From assembly GCF_001550155.1 (NCBI RefSeq), contig NZ_LRUF01000008.1, forward strand, positions 186,001 to 250,000: DNA of 64,000 nt. Direction: 5' to 3'. The stretch comes from Pseudoalteromonas arabiensis (GTDB lineage: Bacteria > Pseudomonadota > Gammaproteobacteria > Enterobacterales > Alteromonadaceae). Shown piece after piece: positions 36,290-45,250 of this stretch. Position 1 is the stretch's first letter; each line of letters starts with the position of its first letter. The notes under the pieces were generated by a model. That model made no database searches. It worked only from the letters and a program-made list of their open reading frames with translations, and had not been told where the DNA came from. Made by a program: the position numbers and the translations under genes.

Positions 36290-36323
36290 AAAACCTTGTA
36301 ATTAACACTTACAAGGTTTTTTT
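36290..36323 (+). terminator. der terminator
   Basis: AAAACCTTGTAA (36290-36301) / TTACAAGGTTTT (36309-36320) with a 7-base loop and a T-run. It ends the housekeeping block. Confidence 0.88.
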
Positions 36324-36387
36324 ATCTCTGCAAAATCGTAAAAAGTATGCTTTATTTAAAGAATCAATAATCACTTTGAGTGTACAA

Positions 36388-36768
36388 ATGGAGTTTATAA
36401 GTCAGGTTATTTACGTCGATAACGTAGAAGAAGTACTCGACTTTTACTATCAAGCATTTGCTTTAAATACCAATCATATCAGTGATGATGCAGAGTATGG
36501 CGAGCTCGTAACGGGCACTGTAAAACTAGCATTTGCCACTCACCCATATGCCCAATCTTATTTTAAACAAGGCTACATTCGCGCCCATCCAAAGCAACCT
36601 GCGCTTGGCTTTGAGCTACGTTTTAGTTGTAAGAACTTAGTTGAAAGCTACGATAAAGCGGTGCTCGCAGGGGCAGAGCCTTTATGCCCACCAATCAAAA
36701 AAGATGCTCAACACTATGCCTATGTTCGCGCAATCGAGGGCACCCTCATTTGTCTAGTAGAGATTTAA
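36388..36768 (+). CDS. VOC-family (glyoxalase/bleomycin-resistance fold) protein
   Basis: A 126-residue single-domain vicinal-oxygen-chelate protein, with FISQVIYVDNVEEVLDFYYQAF at the start and the repeated beta-alpha-beta-beta-beta plan. The ATG at 36388 is preferred over the in-frame TTG at 36376 because the fold starts right after it. Metal-binding residues are not obvious, so it may be a binding protein rather than an enzyme. It is a lone gene between der and the convergent zf-TFIIB gene. Confidence 0.78.
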   Translation: MEFISQVIYVDNVEEVLDFYYQAFALNTNHISDDAEYGELVTGTVKLAFATHPYAQSYFKQGYIRAHPKQPALGFELRFSCKNLVESYDKAVLAGAEPLCPPIKKDAQHYAYVRAIEGTLICLVEI

Positions 36769-36861
36769 ATTACCATTTTTAAGTAATTAATTACGCTTAA
36801 AAACCCCTGCTCTTTGAACAATGAATTTCCTAAAGTTTAACTACCGAGGTTATACAAGTAA

Positions 36862-37377
36862 TCACTCATTCAACAAAGACAAATACGCAAGCTCTGCGAG
36901 CTTTTGTAGGTTCGAGTTTTCATCGGCAGCAGACTTTTCTACATGAATATGATGACGCCGTTTTGGGATTTTAACTTGAATAAAGCCATTGTTATTTGCC
37001 ATGTCGATGCGCAGCATTTCACGCTCTTTTGGGGTTAGGTGATTCTCATGAATTTTTTCAAGTTCCCCATTATCTAGCCAAATTGCAGCGCAGTTCGGAC
37101 ACTCATCAATTTCAACCACTCTAAGCGGGGTAAAAAAGCGCCGCATCATGACAACATAAGGACACTTAGGACAATGAATCCGCTTTTTTAAATCTATTGA
37201 CTCAGGTGGCAGTGTTTGTAAATGAGCCACCAGCACTTGTGCGGGCTTTAACCTTGGGTCGCTGAAATGAAAGATTTGTCGATTATCAAAAAACACACCG
37301 CCAGTTGGGGATAAATAAACCTTAATATCACCAATAGTTGTTTCTTCAAGCGCTACTTTTGTTCGCGGGCAATACAT
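36862..37377 (-). CDS. zf-TFIIB zinc-finger domain protein
   Basis: A 171-residue protein. A degenerate first half begins MYCPRTKVAL. A zinc ribbon follows at about residues 63-104, with CPKCPYVV and CPNCAAIWLDNGELEKI, the signature of the zf-TFIIB family (PF13453-type). The C-terminal third is basic and helical (KIPKRRHHIHVE). The function of these proteins is unknown. It lies 20 bases after the DUF4202 gene and is likely co-transcribed with it. Confidence 0.75.
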   Translation of the reverse strand: MYCPRTKVALEETTIGDIKVYLSPTGGVFFDNRQIFHFSDPRLKPAQVLVAHLQTLPPESIDLKKRIHCPKCPYVVMMRRFFTPLRVVEIDECPNCAAIWLDNGELEKIHENHLTPKEREMLRIDMANNNGFIQVKIPKRRHHIHVEKSAADENSNLQKLAELAYLSLLNE

Positions 37378-37397
37378 TTTACATCCTTGTTTTACAA

Positions 37398-37985
37398 TTA
37401 ATTTAGCGCTTTTGTAATTAGCGGTTTAAGCGGCTCAGGTAAGCTGATGTTACCAGCGAGTACAAATTCATGTGCTTCGTTTGACATTTTTTGCCATGTT
37501 TTACGAATAATGCCCAGCCATTTTTGCTCATCGTAATCAGGCTTGCTACTTGCAAAATCAAGCATGTAATGTTCAATAAACACAAGACTTGCGATATCTT
37601 CAATGAGTTGGCTGTCGGGATTACGTTTTATATTCTTTTTAGCGACTGCCGCATAGACACGCTCGCATTCATCTGACGAATAGCCTGCCTGTTGCATTAA
37701 CGTTGTAACACGTTCAGCATGAAAATCATATAAAGCAGTACGCCATTGATAGTAGCCTTGTTTTCCTAATGGAAAGTCACTTCGAGGAGAGCGCCAACGT
37801 TCAATGTGTTGTCCGTGAGCTGCGATACACATCAATTCATCTGCCGATGGATTAAAACGCTGCAACATCTCACTCATACGCGTAGCGTACAGGCTCTCTT
37901 TGCCATAGGGTTTCCCATCTACAGTCACTTTATTAGGGTCTGCAGCATTCGCTTTATCTATGGCTTTAATAACACTTTGGTACAT
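37398..37985 (-). CDS. DUF4202 family protein
   Basis: A 195-residue all-helical protein with YQSVIKAIDKANAADPN at the start, AAHGQHIERWRSPRSDFP near residue 55, and ASLVFIEHYMLDFA near 145. These His- and Arg-containing segments agree with my memory of DUF4202, which recalls HD-type metal-dependent folds. The start at 37985 (MYQSV) is chosen because the preceding 22 residues of the open frame are basic and atypical. Substrate unknown. Confidence 0.78.
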   Translation of the reverse strand: MYQSVIKAIDKANAADPNKVTVDGKPYGKESLYATRMSEMLQRFNPSADELMCIAAHGQHIERWRSPRSDFPLGKQGYYQWRTALYDFHAERVTTLMQQAGYSSDECERVYAAVAKKNIKRNPDSQLIEDIASLVFIEHYMLDFASSKPDYDEQKWLGIIRKTWQKMSNEAHEFVLAGNISLPEPLKPLITKALN

Positions 37986-38161
37986 TGCTTTTACACTTCT
38001 AAATTTCAAGTTACTGTTTCTCGGTACAAATATTTGTACTTTTAACAGCAATAACGCCCTATTTTATGTCTACTAACTAGACAATAAAACAACCCTAAAC
38101 TAGTATTTTTAAGAACCTGCTCAATACTTAAATTGCATTATTAATCGGGAATACGAACTCT

Positions 38162-40672
38162 TTGCGAAATAATAACAAATCTTCACTAAGTGTGATCTCT
38201 TTCATTCTGACTTTTTGCTTATTTTCGATTATTGCGTTTAAAGTTTATCTCGATAGACAAACAATGCATCATATTGAACAAGAGTCTGTTCTTGATAGTT
38301 ATACAAACTATTTAAAAACAAACCTAGAAACAGCCTTGCTCGGTCCTTATTTAATTAGAGATGCGATGCGTGATGCCAGCTACACAAAGACACAGTTTGA
38401 AACGCTCGCCAAGCATATTCTAAAACATAGTGACGGTAGTCAAACCATCCAACTCGCCCCAAATGGCGTTATTACTTACAGTTATCCGCTTGTTACACAC
38501 GAAGGAGTCATTAACAGTGATTTGTTTGCTGTCCCTTCAATAAGACCCTCACTAGAAAAAGCAATTCAAACAGAGCAAATGCAGCTTGATGGCCCAAAGC
38601 AACTTTCTCAAGGGGGGGCTGGATTAGTTGCCCGCTTACCTATATTCAACAAAGGCTCTTTCTGGGGATTCAGCATTGTAGTGCTTCGCTTTCCTGAGTT
38701 TATTAATAAAATAAAATTAAAACATGTATCCCACTCCCATATTATCGAGGTGTGGCAAAACAACGATGGTAACTACATTCCTTTATTAGGAGAGCATGCG
38801 TTTAATAATACTAAATGGGAAACACGTTCACTACCTGTCAAAAATCAATTATGGATTGTAGGGATAAAAGATGAATTTGCGTATCGTGCGTATGCTGAGA
38901 TAGGCATTTTAACATTCATTGTTTTAGCTTTTTCGTCTTTAATTAGTTACTTAATTAGCATCACTTTGCGCCTGCGCGAACATGAAAAAAACTTAGAGTC
39001 ATTGCTAACAAAGCGAACCAATGAGCTTTCTGAGCAAGCATTAGCCTTAAAACAGGCCCAAACACTGAGTGGTGTAGGCAGTTGGCACATTTCGCCTTAC
39101 AGTGAATCGAGACACCTTTCTGCACAAGCGACTAAATTATTTAAAACGAAGTCACCTAAGCAGCCAATTCAACAAGTATGTGACCAAATCGATAGTGCCT
39201 ATAAAAATGCATTTCTTAATTTTATAAACGCAAAACCAGCCAGCCCCAGTGAGCTTGAGTACACAATAAAAATCAATGGTGAACAACGCTGGTTTCATGA
39301 GTATGCTGAGTGGAATAACAAAACAAAAACCTTGGTGGGAACAGTAGAAGATATTAGTGCTGAAAAGCAAAAACAGCATGAACTATATCAACAAGCTCAT
39401 TTTGATCCCATAACGGGATTAGCAAACCGCCACTACAGCGAAAAATATATCACCAGCCTATGCTCTAAAAACCAATATAACTCGGGTTTAACTCTAATTT
39501 GCCTAGAAATTAAAGGCTACAGGCAAATTGAAGACATGTACGGATATAAGGCGTCAAATGAACTACAAAAAGCCTTAGCCAATCGCTTAATTGAGTTTGC
39601 AGAGCAACACCAAGCATTCTGCTCTCATATTAAACTAGGCTGCTTTATGCTCTTGCTAAAAGAGGGAATTTTTGACGAAGAACTTGCAACTCTCATCGAT
39701 GAACTACAACACCGTGTCGCGGGGCTGATTGAAACAGCAGGTACAGCTCATTTTTATCATTTTTATGTTGGCATAGGCTATCCGCACTTACAGAATTTAG
39801 ATGCAGCAGAGCAAATTAACACAACATTAATTGCCATGAATGAATGCCACCGACAGAAAAAAGCCTACACCATTTACAGTCAGTCTCTTAAAGACAAACT
39901 AATCGCACAAAGTGATTTAGAAAGTGACTTAAGGCATGCACTTTCAACCGATAAACAACTTAGTATGGTGTATCAACCTATTGTAAATACAAAAGATGGA
40001 AAACTGATAGGCTGCGAGGCACTTATTCGCTGGCAACATCCTGTACGAGGTTTTGTATCCCCACAGGAGTTTATCGCCATTGCTGAGCAATCTGAGCTAA
40101 TTAACCTCCTTTCGCGCTGGATTGTCGCAAGAGTCGCAAAAGATTGCCATAGCCTTGTGGCGAACAATATCCATGTAAAAATGTCGATCAACTTATCACG
40201 TAAACAATTTTCAGATGCGCACCTTGTTAATCGACTAACAAGTGAAAAAGCGCAGCTGTTTCCTGCTACACAAAAAATTAATTTAGAAATTACCGAATCA
40301 GCGCTATTTCAAAATACGCAGTATGCTATTAGTTTAATGCATGAACTCAAGGCCGTTGGATTTGACTTATCACTTGATGACTTTGGCACTGGCTACTCAT
40401 CACTCGCTTCGATTCAGCAATTCCCATTAGATAATGTAAAAATAGACCGCGCCTTTATTTGTAACTGCGTTGAAAACCCACGCGATGGTTTATTTTTACA
40501 GACCATGAGTGACTTAGCCCATCAACTAAATCTGACTATCACCGCTGAAGGGGTTGAGAGTTCAGAGCAGTGGGAGCTGGTCAGCGATAAACGCATTGAT
40601 TATGTGCAAGGGTATTTAATATCAATGCCTTTACCGATTGAGGAGTTTATAAAATTTGACCCTGTATTGTGA
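38162..40672 (+). CDS. Membrane PAS-GGDEF(degenerate)-EAL phosphodiesterase
   Basis: An 836-residue inner-membrane protein. It has a transmembrane helix at about 10-30, a periplasmic sensory region of about 210 residues, a second helix at 247-270, and a short coiled coil (LESLLTKRTNELSEQALALK). A PAS domain (about 295-400), a GGDEF-like domain (from DPITGLANRHYSE at about 413) and EAL follow. The GGDEF site is replaced by HIKLGCFMLLL, so it cannot be a cyclase. The EAL half is intact (GCEALIRWQHP at about 618, DDFGTGYSS at about 740), predicting c-di-GMP hydrolysis. The TTG at 38162 is the only start that keeps the first membrane helix. The 3' end overlaps the convergent thioredoxin-like gene by 26 bases. 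Confidence 0.84.
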   Translation: MRNNNKSSLSVISFILTFCLFSIIAFKVYLDRQTMHHIEQESVLDSYTNYLKTNLETALLGPYLIRDAMRDASYTKTQFETLAKHILKHSDGSQTIQLAPNGVITYSYPLVTHEGVINSDLFAVPSIRPSLEKAIQTEQMQLDGPKQLSQGGAGLVARLPIFNKGSFWGFSIVVLRFPEFINKIKLKHVSHSHIIEVWQNNDGNYIPLLGEHAFNNTKWETRSLPVKNQLWIVGIKDEFAYRAYAEIGILTFIVLAFSSLISYLISITLRLREHEKNLESLLTKRTNELSEQALALKQAQTLSGVGSWHISPYSESRHLSAQATKLFKTKSPKQPIQQVCDQIDSAYKNAFLNFINAKPASPSELEYTIKINGEQRWFHEYAEWNNKTKTLVGTVEDISAEKQKQHELYQQAHFDPITGLANRHYSEKYITSLCSKNQYNSGLTLICLEIKGYRQIEDMYGYKASNELQKALANRLIEFAEQHQAFCSHIKLGCFMLLLKEGIFDEELATLIDELQHRVAGLIETAGTAHFYHFYVGIGYPHLQNLDAAEQINTTLIAMNECHRQKKAYTIYSQSLKDKLIAQSDLESDLRHALSTDKQLSMVYQPIVNTKDGKLIGCEALIRWQHPVRGFVSPQEFIAIAEQSELINLLSRWIVARVAKDCHSLVANNIHVKMSINLSRKQFSDAHLVNRLTSEKAQLFPATQKINLEITESALFQNTQYAISLMHELKAVGFDLSLDDFGTGYSSLASIQQFPLDNVKIDRAFICNCVENPRDGLFLQTMSDLAHQLNLTITAEGVESSEQWELVSDKRIDYVQGYLISMPLPIEEFIKFDPVL

Positions 40673-41111
40673 GATCAGCAGCAATACTTTGCTTTGGTTT
40701 CTCAATCATACGCACAAGCTCTTTTTCGTCATCGCTGACAATGATGGTAGGCGTATAACGCACATCGTATTGCTTAGCCAGACCATTGGGATCGCGTTTA
40801 TCATAGCCTACCGCCACTAAACGCAGCGAATCTAACTGTACCTTTGCAGCATTGAGTAATTTTAAAAAGCGCGGTACTTCTCGTTTTGAGTCATGACACC
40901 AAGTGCCCAAAAATACCAATACTTGCTTCCCTTGCAGTGCTTTAATTTTTACAAGCTCTTCTTTGCTTGGCGAAAAGCTCTCATACTCTTTATTAAATGC
41001 AGGGTAATCTTTAAGTAACTCATCGGTGGTAATGTCTCCTCGGTGAGGAGCATCCGTTGCATAAGCCATACATGAAAATAACACTAACAAAGCAGCTAAA
41101 AATCGTATCAT
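40647..41111 (-). CDS. Periplasmic thioredoxin-fold protein with a single active-site Cys
   Basis: A 154-residue exported protein. The signal peptide (residues 1-18) ends in AYA. The thioredoxin fold is visible from QVLVFLGTWCHDSKREVPRF, with the cis-Pro segment VRYTPTIIV near residue 117. The usual CxxC is WCHDS, so only one Cys is present. Such proteins may act as monothiol reductases or as peroxidase-like partners. The gene stands alone and converges on the EAL gene. Confidence 0.75.
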   Translation of the reverse strand: MIRFLAALLVLFSCMAYATDAPHRGDITTDELLKDYPAFNKEYESFSPSKEELVKIKALQGKQVLVFLGTWCHDSKREVPRFLKLLNAAKVQLDSLRLVAVGYDKRDPNGLAKQYDVRYTPTIIVSDDEKELVRMIEKPKQSIAADLTIQGQIL

Positions 41112-41263
41112 TATTATATTTCCCTTTCATAAAGCTGTATCACATTAACTTAGACAAAACTCATCAATTTAATAAAAATCAACGCTCATAAATGAGCAAA
41201 CAATCGAATCCTTTTGCCAAAACGGTTAAACTACAAAGAATCAAATGATTAAGAGTGAAGTGT

Positions 41264-41599
41264 ATGTCTTATCCTCCCTGTCCACAATGTAATTCGGAAT
41301 ATGTTTATCCGGAACAAAATAATCTTATCTGCCCAGAGTGCGCCCATGAGTGGAATCCTGATACGGTCAATGAAGATGACATTATCAATGTAAAAGACGC
41401 TAACGGCACGCTGTTGGCTGATGGCGACAAAGTAACCGTTGCAAAAGACTTAAAAATCAAAGGCAGTTCACAAGTCATTAAAATCGGCACCAAAGCGTTA
41501 ATCCGCCGAGTGCTTGATAAAAAAGATCACGAACTCGACTGTAAAGTTGATGGTGTCGGTGAAATGATGGTGACAGCTAAGTTCGTTAAAAAAGCATAA
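41264..41599 (+). CDS. yjdM: YjdM/PhnA-type zinc-ribbon protein
   Basis: A 111-residue protein. The N-terminal zinc ribbon has CPQCNSEY and CPECAHEWNP, followed by a beta-barrel half with DANGTLLADGDKV, LKIKGSSQVIKIGTK and DCKVDGVGEMMV. It matches YjdM (formerly PhnA), a conserved gammaproteobacterial protein of unknown role despite its phosphonate-operon name. The ATG at 41264 is chosen over the GTG at 41255 since the fold begins MSYPPCPQC. Confidence 0.9.
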   Translation: MSYPPCPQCNSEYVYPEQNNLICPECAHEWNPDTVNEDDIINVKDANGTLLADGDKVTVAKDLKIKGSSQVIKIGTKALIRRVLDKKDHELDCKVDGVGEMMVTAKFVKKA

Positions 41600-42009
41600 T
41601 TTGTAGCTCACTTTAATGGCAAAAATCGCGCCACGATATTAAATCGAGACGCATTATTGAACTCAGTTAATAAATAAGCTGTTGGCAGGGTTTATTTTCA
41701 AAAGAGCGATTAAAATCTGAGATTTCTGTCGCTCTTTGATAATTTTAAGGCTCTAAGCAGTGCTAATTTGAGACACTCTCAAATAAATCTTGAATGTGTT
41801 TGGACATCGAATCTAACTAAGTTGTATCCCCCTCTTTTCAGGCATGCCCATTTTCTTTGCGAAAGCTGACATAACACCTCACATAACTTCATAAAAAGTT
41901 ACTTTACTACTTATAGATATTAATAATTTTTATTCAAGTGCTTCAATGCCTTCATTCATATATTATGATGGACAACAATAAATAGGTGAGCAGCTTACTT
42001 TGCATGAAA
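41600..42009. other. Gene-free stretch with a yjdM terminator-like hairpin
   Basis: No gene is supported. AAAGAGCGA (41701-41709) / TCGCTCTTT (41729-41737) forms a stem with a smaller inner AAATC/GATTT arm, a likely terminator for yjdM about 100 bases after its stop. The remainder, to the convergent arsJ end, is AT-rich with no motif I recognise. Confidence 0.4.
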
Positions 42010-43218
42010 CTAAATTTGTTTTGGTAATTTAGTTGAAATAAATACGGTAAAAACAATAAACACCAGTGAGATAGCCAAGCACGCTGCCAAGCCATATAGC
42101 TGAAAAACTAAACCAGACAGCACTGTACCAACCAAGCGCCCCACAGCATTAGCCATGTAATAAAACCCGACATCGAGTGATACGCCATCGGCATCGGCCA
42201 TGCTAACAATTAAGTAACTGTGCAAAGATGAGTTAATCGCGAATAACACACCAAATAACATCAACCCGCCTATGAGCATAGGTTTTACAGCCCACTCAAA
42301 GCCAATAGCAAGGGCAATCGCTAAAGTCACTAAAGCAAGCCATGATGCCCACTTAACTGTTTCTGCACTCGGTGATGTTTGCTTATTAAGCTTAATGATT
42401 TTAGGAGCAAAAGATTGCACTATCCCATAACCAATTACCCAAGTAGCTAGAAAAGCGCCCACAGTCCAGTGCTCCCAGCCAAAGGCTTGCGATAAAAACA
42501 CCGGAAGTGCAACAACAAACCAAACATCACGCGCACCAAACAAGAACAACCTTGCTGCTGACAAAATGTTGATTGAACTGCTTTTTGAAAATACCTCGTT
42601 AAACTTAGGTTTGTTTTTGGCTTTGCCTAAATCATTTTTAAGTGCATAAAGACTGAAACACCACACCACCAGCAAAGTGGCAGCCATCGCGAGCATTGCG
42701 CCTTTAAACGACATTAATGTGAGAAGTAAGCCACCTAAAAAGAAACCCACACCTTTTAATGCATTTTTAGAGCCCGTTAGTATCGCCACCCATTTAAACA
42801 AGGTGCCTTCTTGGCCACTGGCAACCAGCATTTTAATTGAGCTTTTAGCACTCATTTTATTGAGATCTTTTGCAATGCCCGACAGAGCCTGCGCTAACAT
42901 CACATAGGCAACGCTCAACCAGTCAGGGGGGACTGCCAGCATGAACAACGCCGCCACCTGTATGGCAAGGCCAATATTCATAGTTTTGTTTAAACCAAGC
43001 CTTGCGCCTAAATAGCCACCTACTAAGTTAGTAACAACACCAAAAATCTCATAAAACAAAAACAACATGGCAATACTCAAAGGCGAGTAGCCAAGCGCAT
43101 GAAAATGCAATACCACCAACATCCTCAATGCGCCATCTGTTAGCGTAAATGCCCAGTAATTCCCAGTGACAATTAAGTACTGCTTTATATCAGCGGGAAG
43201 ATTAGCCAAACGCGTCAT
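42010..43218 (-). CDS. arsJ: Organoarsenical efflux MFS permease ArsJ
   Basis: A 402-residue major-facilitator protein with 10-12 hydrophobic helices. It begins LPADIKQYLIVTGNYWAFTLTDGALRMLVVLHF, which is characteristic of ArsJ as I know it. ArsJ exports 1-arseno-3-phosphoglycerate, formed when GAPDH uses arsenate in place of phosphate; after export the compound falls apart to arsenate. The gene follows the paired GAPDH gene with 5 bases between, the diagnostic neighbour. It is the last gene of the arsenic operon. Confidence 0.9.
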   Translation of the reverse strand: MTRLANLPADIKQYLIVTGNYWAFTLTDGALRMLVVLHFHALGYSPLSIAMLFLFYEIFGVVTNLVGGYLGARLGLNKTMNIGLAIQVAALFMLAVPPDWLSVAYVMLAQALSGIAKDLNKMSAKSSIKMLVASGQEGTLFKWVAILTGSKNALKGVGFFLGGLLLTLMSFKGAMLAMAATLLVVWCFSLYALKNDLGKAKNKPKFNEVFSKSSSINILSAARLFLFGARDVWFVVALPVFLSQAFGWEHWTVGAFLATWVIGYGIVQSFAPKIIKLNKQTSPSAETVKWASWLALVTLAIALAIGFEWAVKPMLIGGLMLFGVLFAINSSLHSYLIVSMADADGVSLDVGFYYMANAVGRLVGTVLSGLVFQLYGLAACLAISLVFIVFTVFISTKLPKQI

Positions 43219-43223
43219 TGGTT

Positions 43224-44234
43224 TTAACCTTTTAATGATAACGCAACTTTACGGGCAAGTTCGGCAGTGCGGTTTGCATAACCCCATTCGTTATCGTACC
43301 AAACATACAGCTTAACTTGTGTCTCGTTCACAACCATAGTTGATAACGCATCAACAATGCTTGAGCGTGGATCTGTTTTGTAATCGATAGAAACAAGTGG
43401 CTTTTCTTCATAGCCTAAAATGCCTTTTAGCTCACCCTCTGCGGCTTCTTGCATCCATTGGTTAATTTGCTCAGCGGTAGTCGGCTTTTCAACTTCAAAC
43501 ACACAGTCTGTGATTGATGCATTCGCTAAAGGCACACGAACCGCGTGGCCGTTTAATTTGCCTTTAAGTTCAGGGAAAATATGTGTAATCGCTGTTGCAG
43601 AGCCTGTTGTAGTTGGAATTAAGCTCATGCCACATGCGCGAGCACGGCGTAAATCTTTATGCGGCGCATCTAAGATAGTTTGCGTATTAGTGATATCGTG
43701 AATGGTCGTCATTGAACCATGTTTGATGCCAATTTTTTCTTGCAGTACTTTAACCACAGGCGCTAAACAGTTGGTAGTGCATGATGCCGCAGTCACAATA
43801 TCGTGCTGCTGTACATCGTATAAATCATCGTTTACACCCATTACAACGTTTAACACGCCGTCTTCTTTTACAGGCGCAGTGACAACAACTTTTTTCACAC
43901 CTTGTTCAAGGTAGGCTTGCAGTAACTCGTTTTTTTTCATCACGCCCGAGGCTTCAATAACGATATCGCAGCCAGACCAATCAGTGTCTGCAATTGCTTT
44001 ATTTTGTGTGACATTAATTTCGTGACCATCGATAATCACTGCGTTATCGTTACTTTCAACCTCATGAGGCCAAATACCGTGTACCGAATCATATTTTAGT
44101 AAGTGAGCCAGTGTTGCTGCATCACCCGCAGGGTCATTAATTTGCACAAACTCAACGTCGTCCCATGCAAACGCTGCTCTTAGCGATAAACGACCCATAC
44201 GGCCAAAACCATTAATGCCTACTTTAATTGCCAT
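43224..44234 (-). CDS. Arsenic-operon glyceraldehyde-3-phosphate dehydrogenase (ArsJ-associated)
   Basis: A 336-residue GAPDH. It has the NAD-binding [18 protein letters not shown] at the N-terminus, the catalytic Cys in [12 protein letters not shown] near residue 152, and [14 protein letters not shown] at the end. In ars operons this paralogue forms 1-arseno-3-phosphoglycerate from G3P and arsenate for export by ArsJ. The start is the ATG at 44234, beginning [11 protein letters not shown]; the longer open frame adds 42 residues unlike any GAPDH. It lies between the ArsC-ArsR fusion and arsJ. Confidence 0.92.
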   Translation of the reverse strand: MAIKVGINGFGRMGRLSLRAAFAWDDVEFVQINDPAGDAATLAHLLKYDSVHGIWPHEVESNDNAVIIDGHEINVTQNKAIADTDWSGCDIVIEASGVMKKNELLQAYLEQGVKKVVVTAPVKEDGVLNVVMGVNDDLYDVQQHDIVTAASCTTNCLAPVVKVLQEKIGIKHGSMTTIHDITNTQTILDAPHKDLRRARACGMSLIPTTTGSATAITHIFPELKGKLNGHAVRVPLANASITDCVFEVEKPTTAEQINQWMQEAAEGELKGILGYEEKPLVSIDYKTDPRSSIVDALSTMVVNETQVKLYVWYDNEWGYANRTAELARKVALSLKG

Positions 44235-44310
44235 TATTAAGCTCCTACTTTTTGAAAATTGTCTAACTTGTTTACCGAGTTTGCCGACAGTTAACAGCAA
44301 ACCGCTTTGT

Positions 44311-45075
44311 TTAATTACAACAGCGAGCAACACGGGTTGGGCGATCATCTCCCATCGCATTTAGCCTTGCTAACTCGTTCTCTATAAAATTCGGTTCGTT
44401 TACTACGGTCGAGGTAATTGTTTGTTTCATCCACATAGGTAGAGTCGGGTTTAAAGAGTAAAACACCCACTGCTGGTGTTTTCTATCCGACAAAATGCCC
44501 TGCTTTTTCAGCTGCGCTAAATGCCTTGAAACCTTTGGTTGGCTTTGCTCATTAAGTGCCGTCATTAATTCACACACGCAAACCTCTTGCTCAACGGCGA
44601 TAAGTAATAAGCTTTTTAAACGAATATCATCTGCAAGCGCTTTATAAAATGTGGTTGGCGAAATAGAGACGGGCTTTTCTTTGTTATGGGATTGTACAAA
44701 CTGTTTAATTCGCTCATTGATCTCTTGCAAGGTTTTTTCAAAAGCGTGAGGTTCGGAGCGAGATTTAGGATCTGCAAAGTCCCACGCAAGGCAATGGCTG
44801 CCATCGACGCGATTGGCGCATTCTTTTGTAGCGTCATCACATAAGGTAATAACGTAATCAAAATGCAGATTAGTTACATCGTTTAAGTGCTTTGAGTGTA
44901 AGTTATCGGTTTTTAAACCAAAATGCTCAATCGCCGCAAGCGTACGAGGGTCTACCGCATAAGGTTCTGTACCTGCACTAAACACTTCAAACTCACCTTT
45001 ACCATGATGTTTAAGTAATGCCTCAGCCATAATTGAACGAGCTGAATTTTCTATACATAAAAAGAGAACTTTCAT
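44311..45075 (-). CDS. ArsC-ArsR fusion: arsenate reductase-like domain plus ArsR repressor
   Basis: A 254-residue fusion. Residues 1-130 form a low-molecular-weight-phosphatase-type ArsC domain with the P-loop [15 protein letters not shown] (Cys, Ser-Ala-Arg-Ser) and the DFADPKS segment. Residues 140-235 form an ArsR/SmtB winged helix ([46 protein letters not shown]). CVCEL carries the Cys pair typical of As(III) sensing, and RVARCCN at the C-terminus adds two cysteines. The ATG at 45075 is preferred over the GTG at 45081 because GGAG lies at the right distance. It probably represses the operon until arsenite binds. Confidence 0.9.
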   Translation of the reverse strand: MKVLFLCIENSARSIMAEALLKHHGKGEFEVFSAGTEPYAVDPRTLAAIEHFGLKTDNLHSKHLNDVTNLHFDYVITLCDDATKECANRVDGSHCLAWDFADPKSRSEPHAFEKTLQEINERIKQFVQSHNKEKPVSISPTTFYKALADDIRLKSLLLIAVEQEVCVCELMTALNEQSQPKVSRHLAQLKKQGILSDRKHQQWVFYSLNPTLPMWMKQTITSTVVNEPNFIENELARLNAMGDDRPTRVARCCN

Positions 45076-45091
45076 GGTCACTCCATAACAA

Positions 45092-45125
45092 TTTATTTAT
45101 ATAATAATTTTGTTATATAAATAAA
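45092..45125 (-). promoter_or_regulatory. Inverted repeat, candidate ArsR operator
   Basis: TTTATTTATATAA (45092-45104) and TTATATAAATAAA (45113-45125) are perfect 13-bp inverted arms with an 8-base spacer, 17-50 bases upstream of the ArsC-ArsR start. It is AT-rich and overlaps any plausible -10 element, so binding would block transcription. ArsR operators are usually such AT-rich dyads. Confidence 0.6.
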
Positions 45126-45250
45126 GCAAACCTTGTCTGACCTTATTTGAGAGCGACTGTGACATTTTGTCGCATTGCCCAGCGCAATTAATTTATGAAA
45201 TAATATTTCTTGGCATATTGAATAAAGCCAGTAATCATAAGGGGTTCTCA

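Noticed and set aside
44235-44360. N-terminal extension of the GAPDH frame
   Set aside because: Forty-two residues unlike any GAPDH; the family start is the ATG at 44234.
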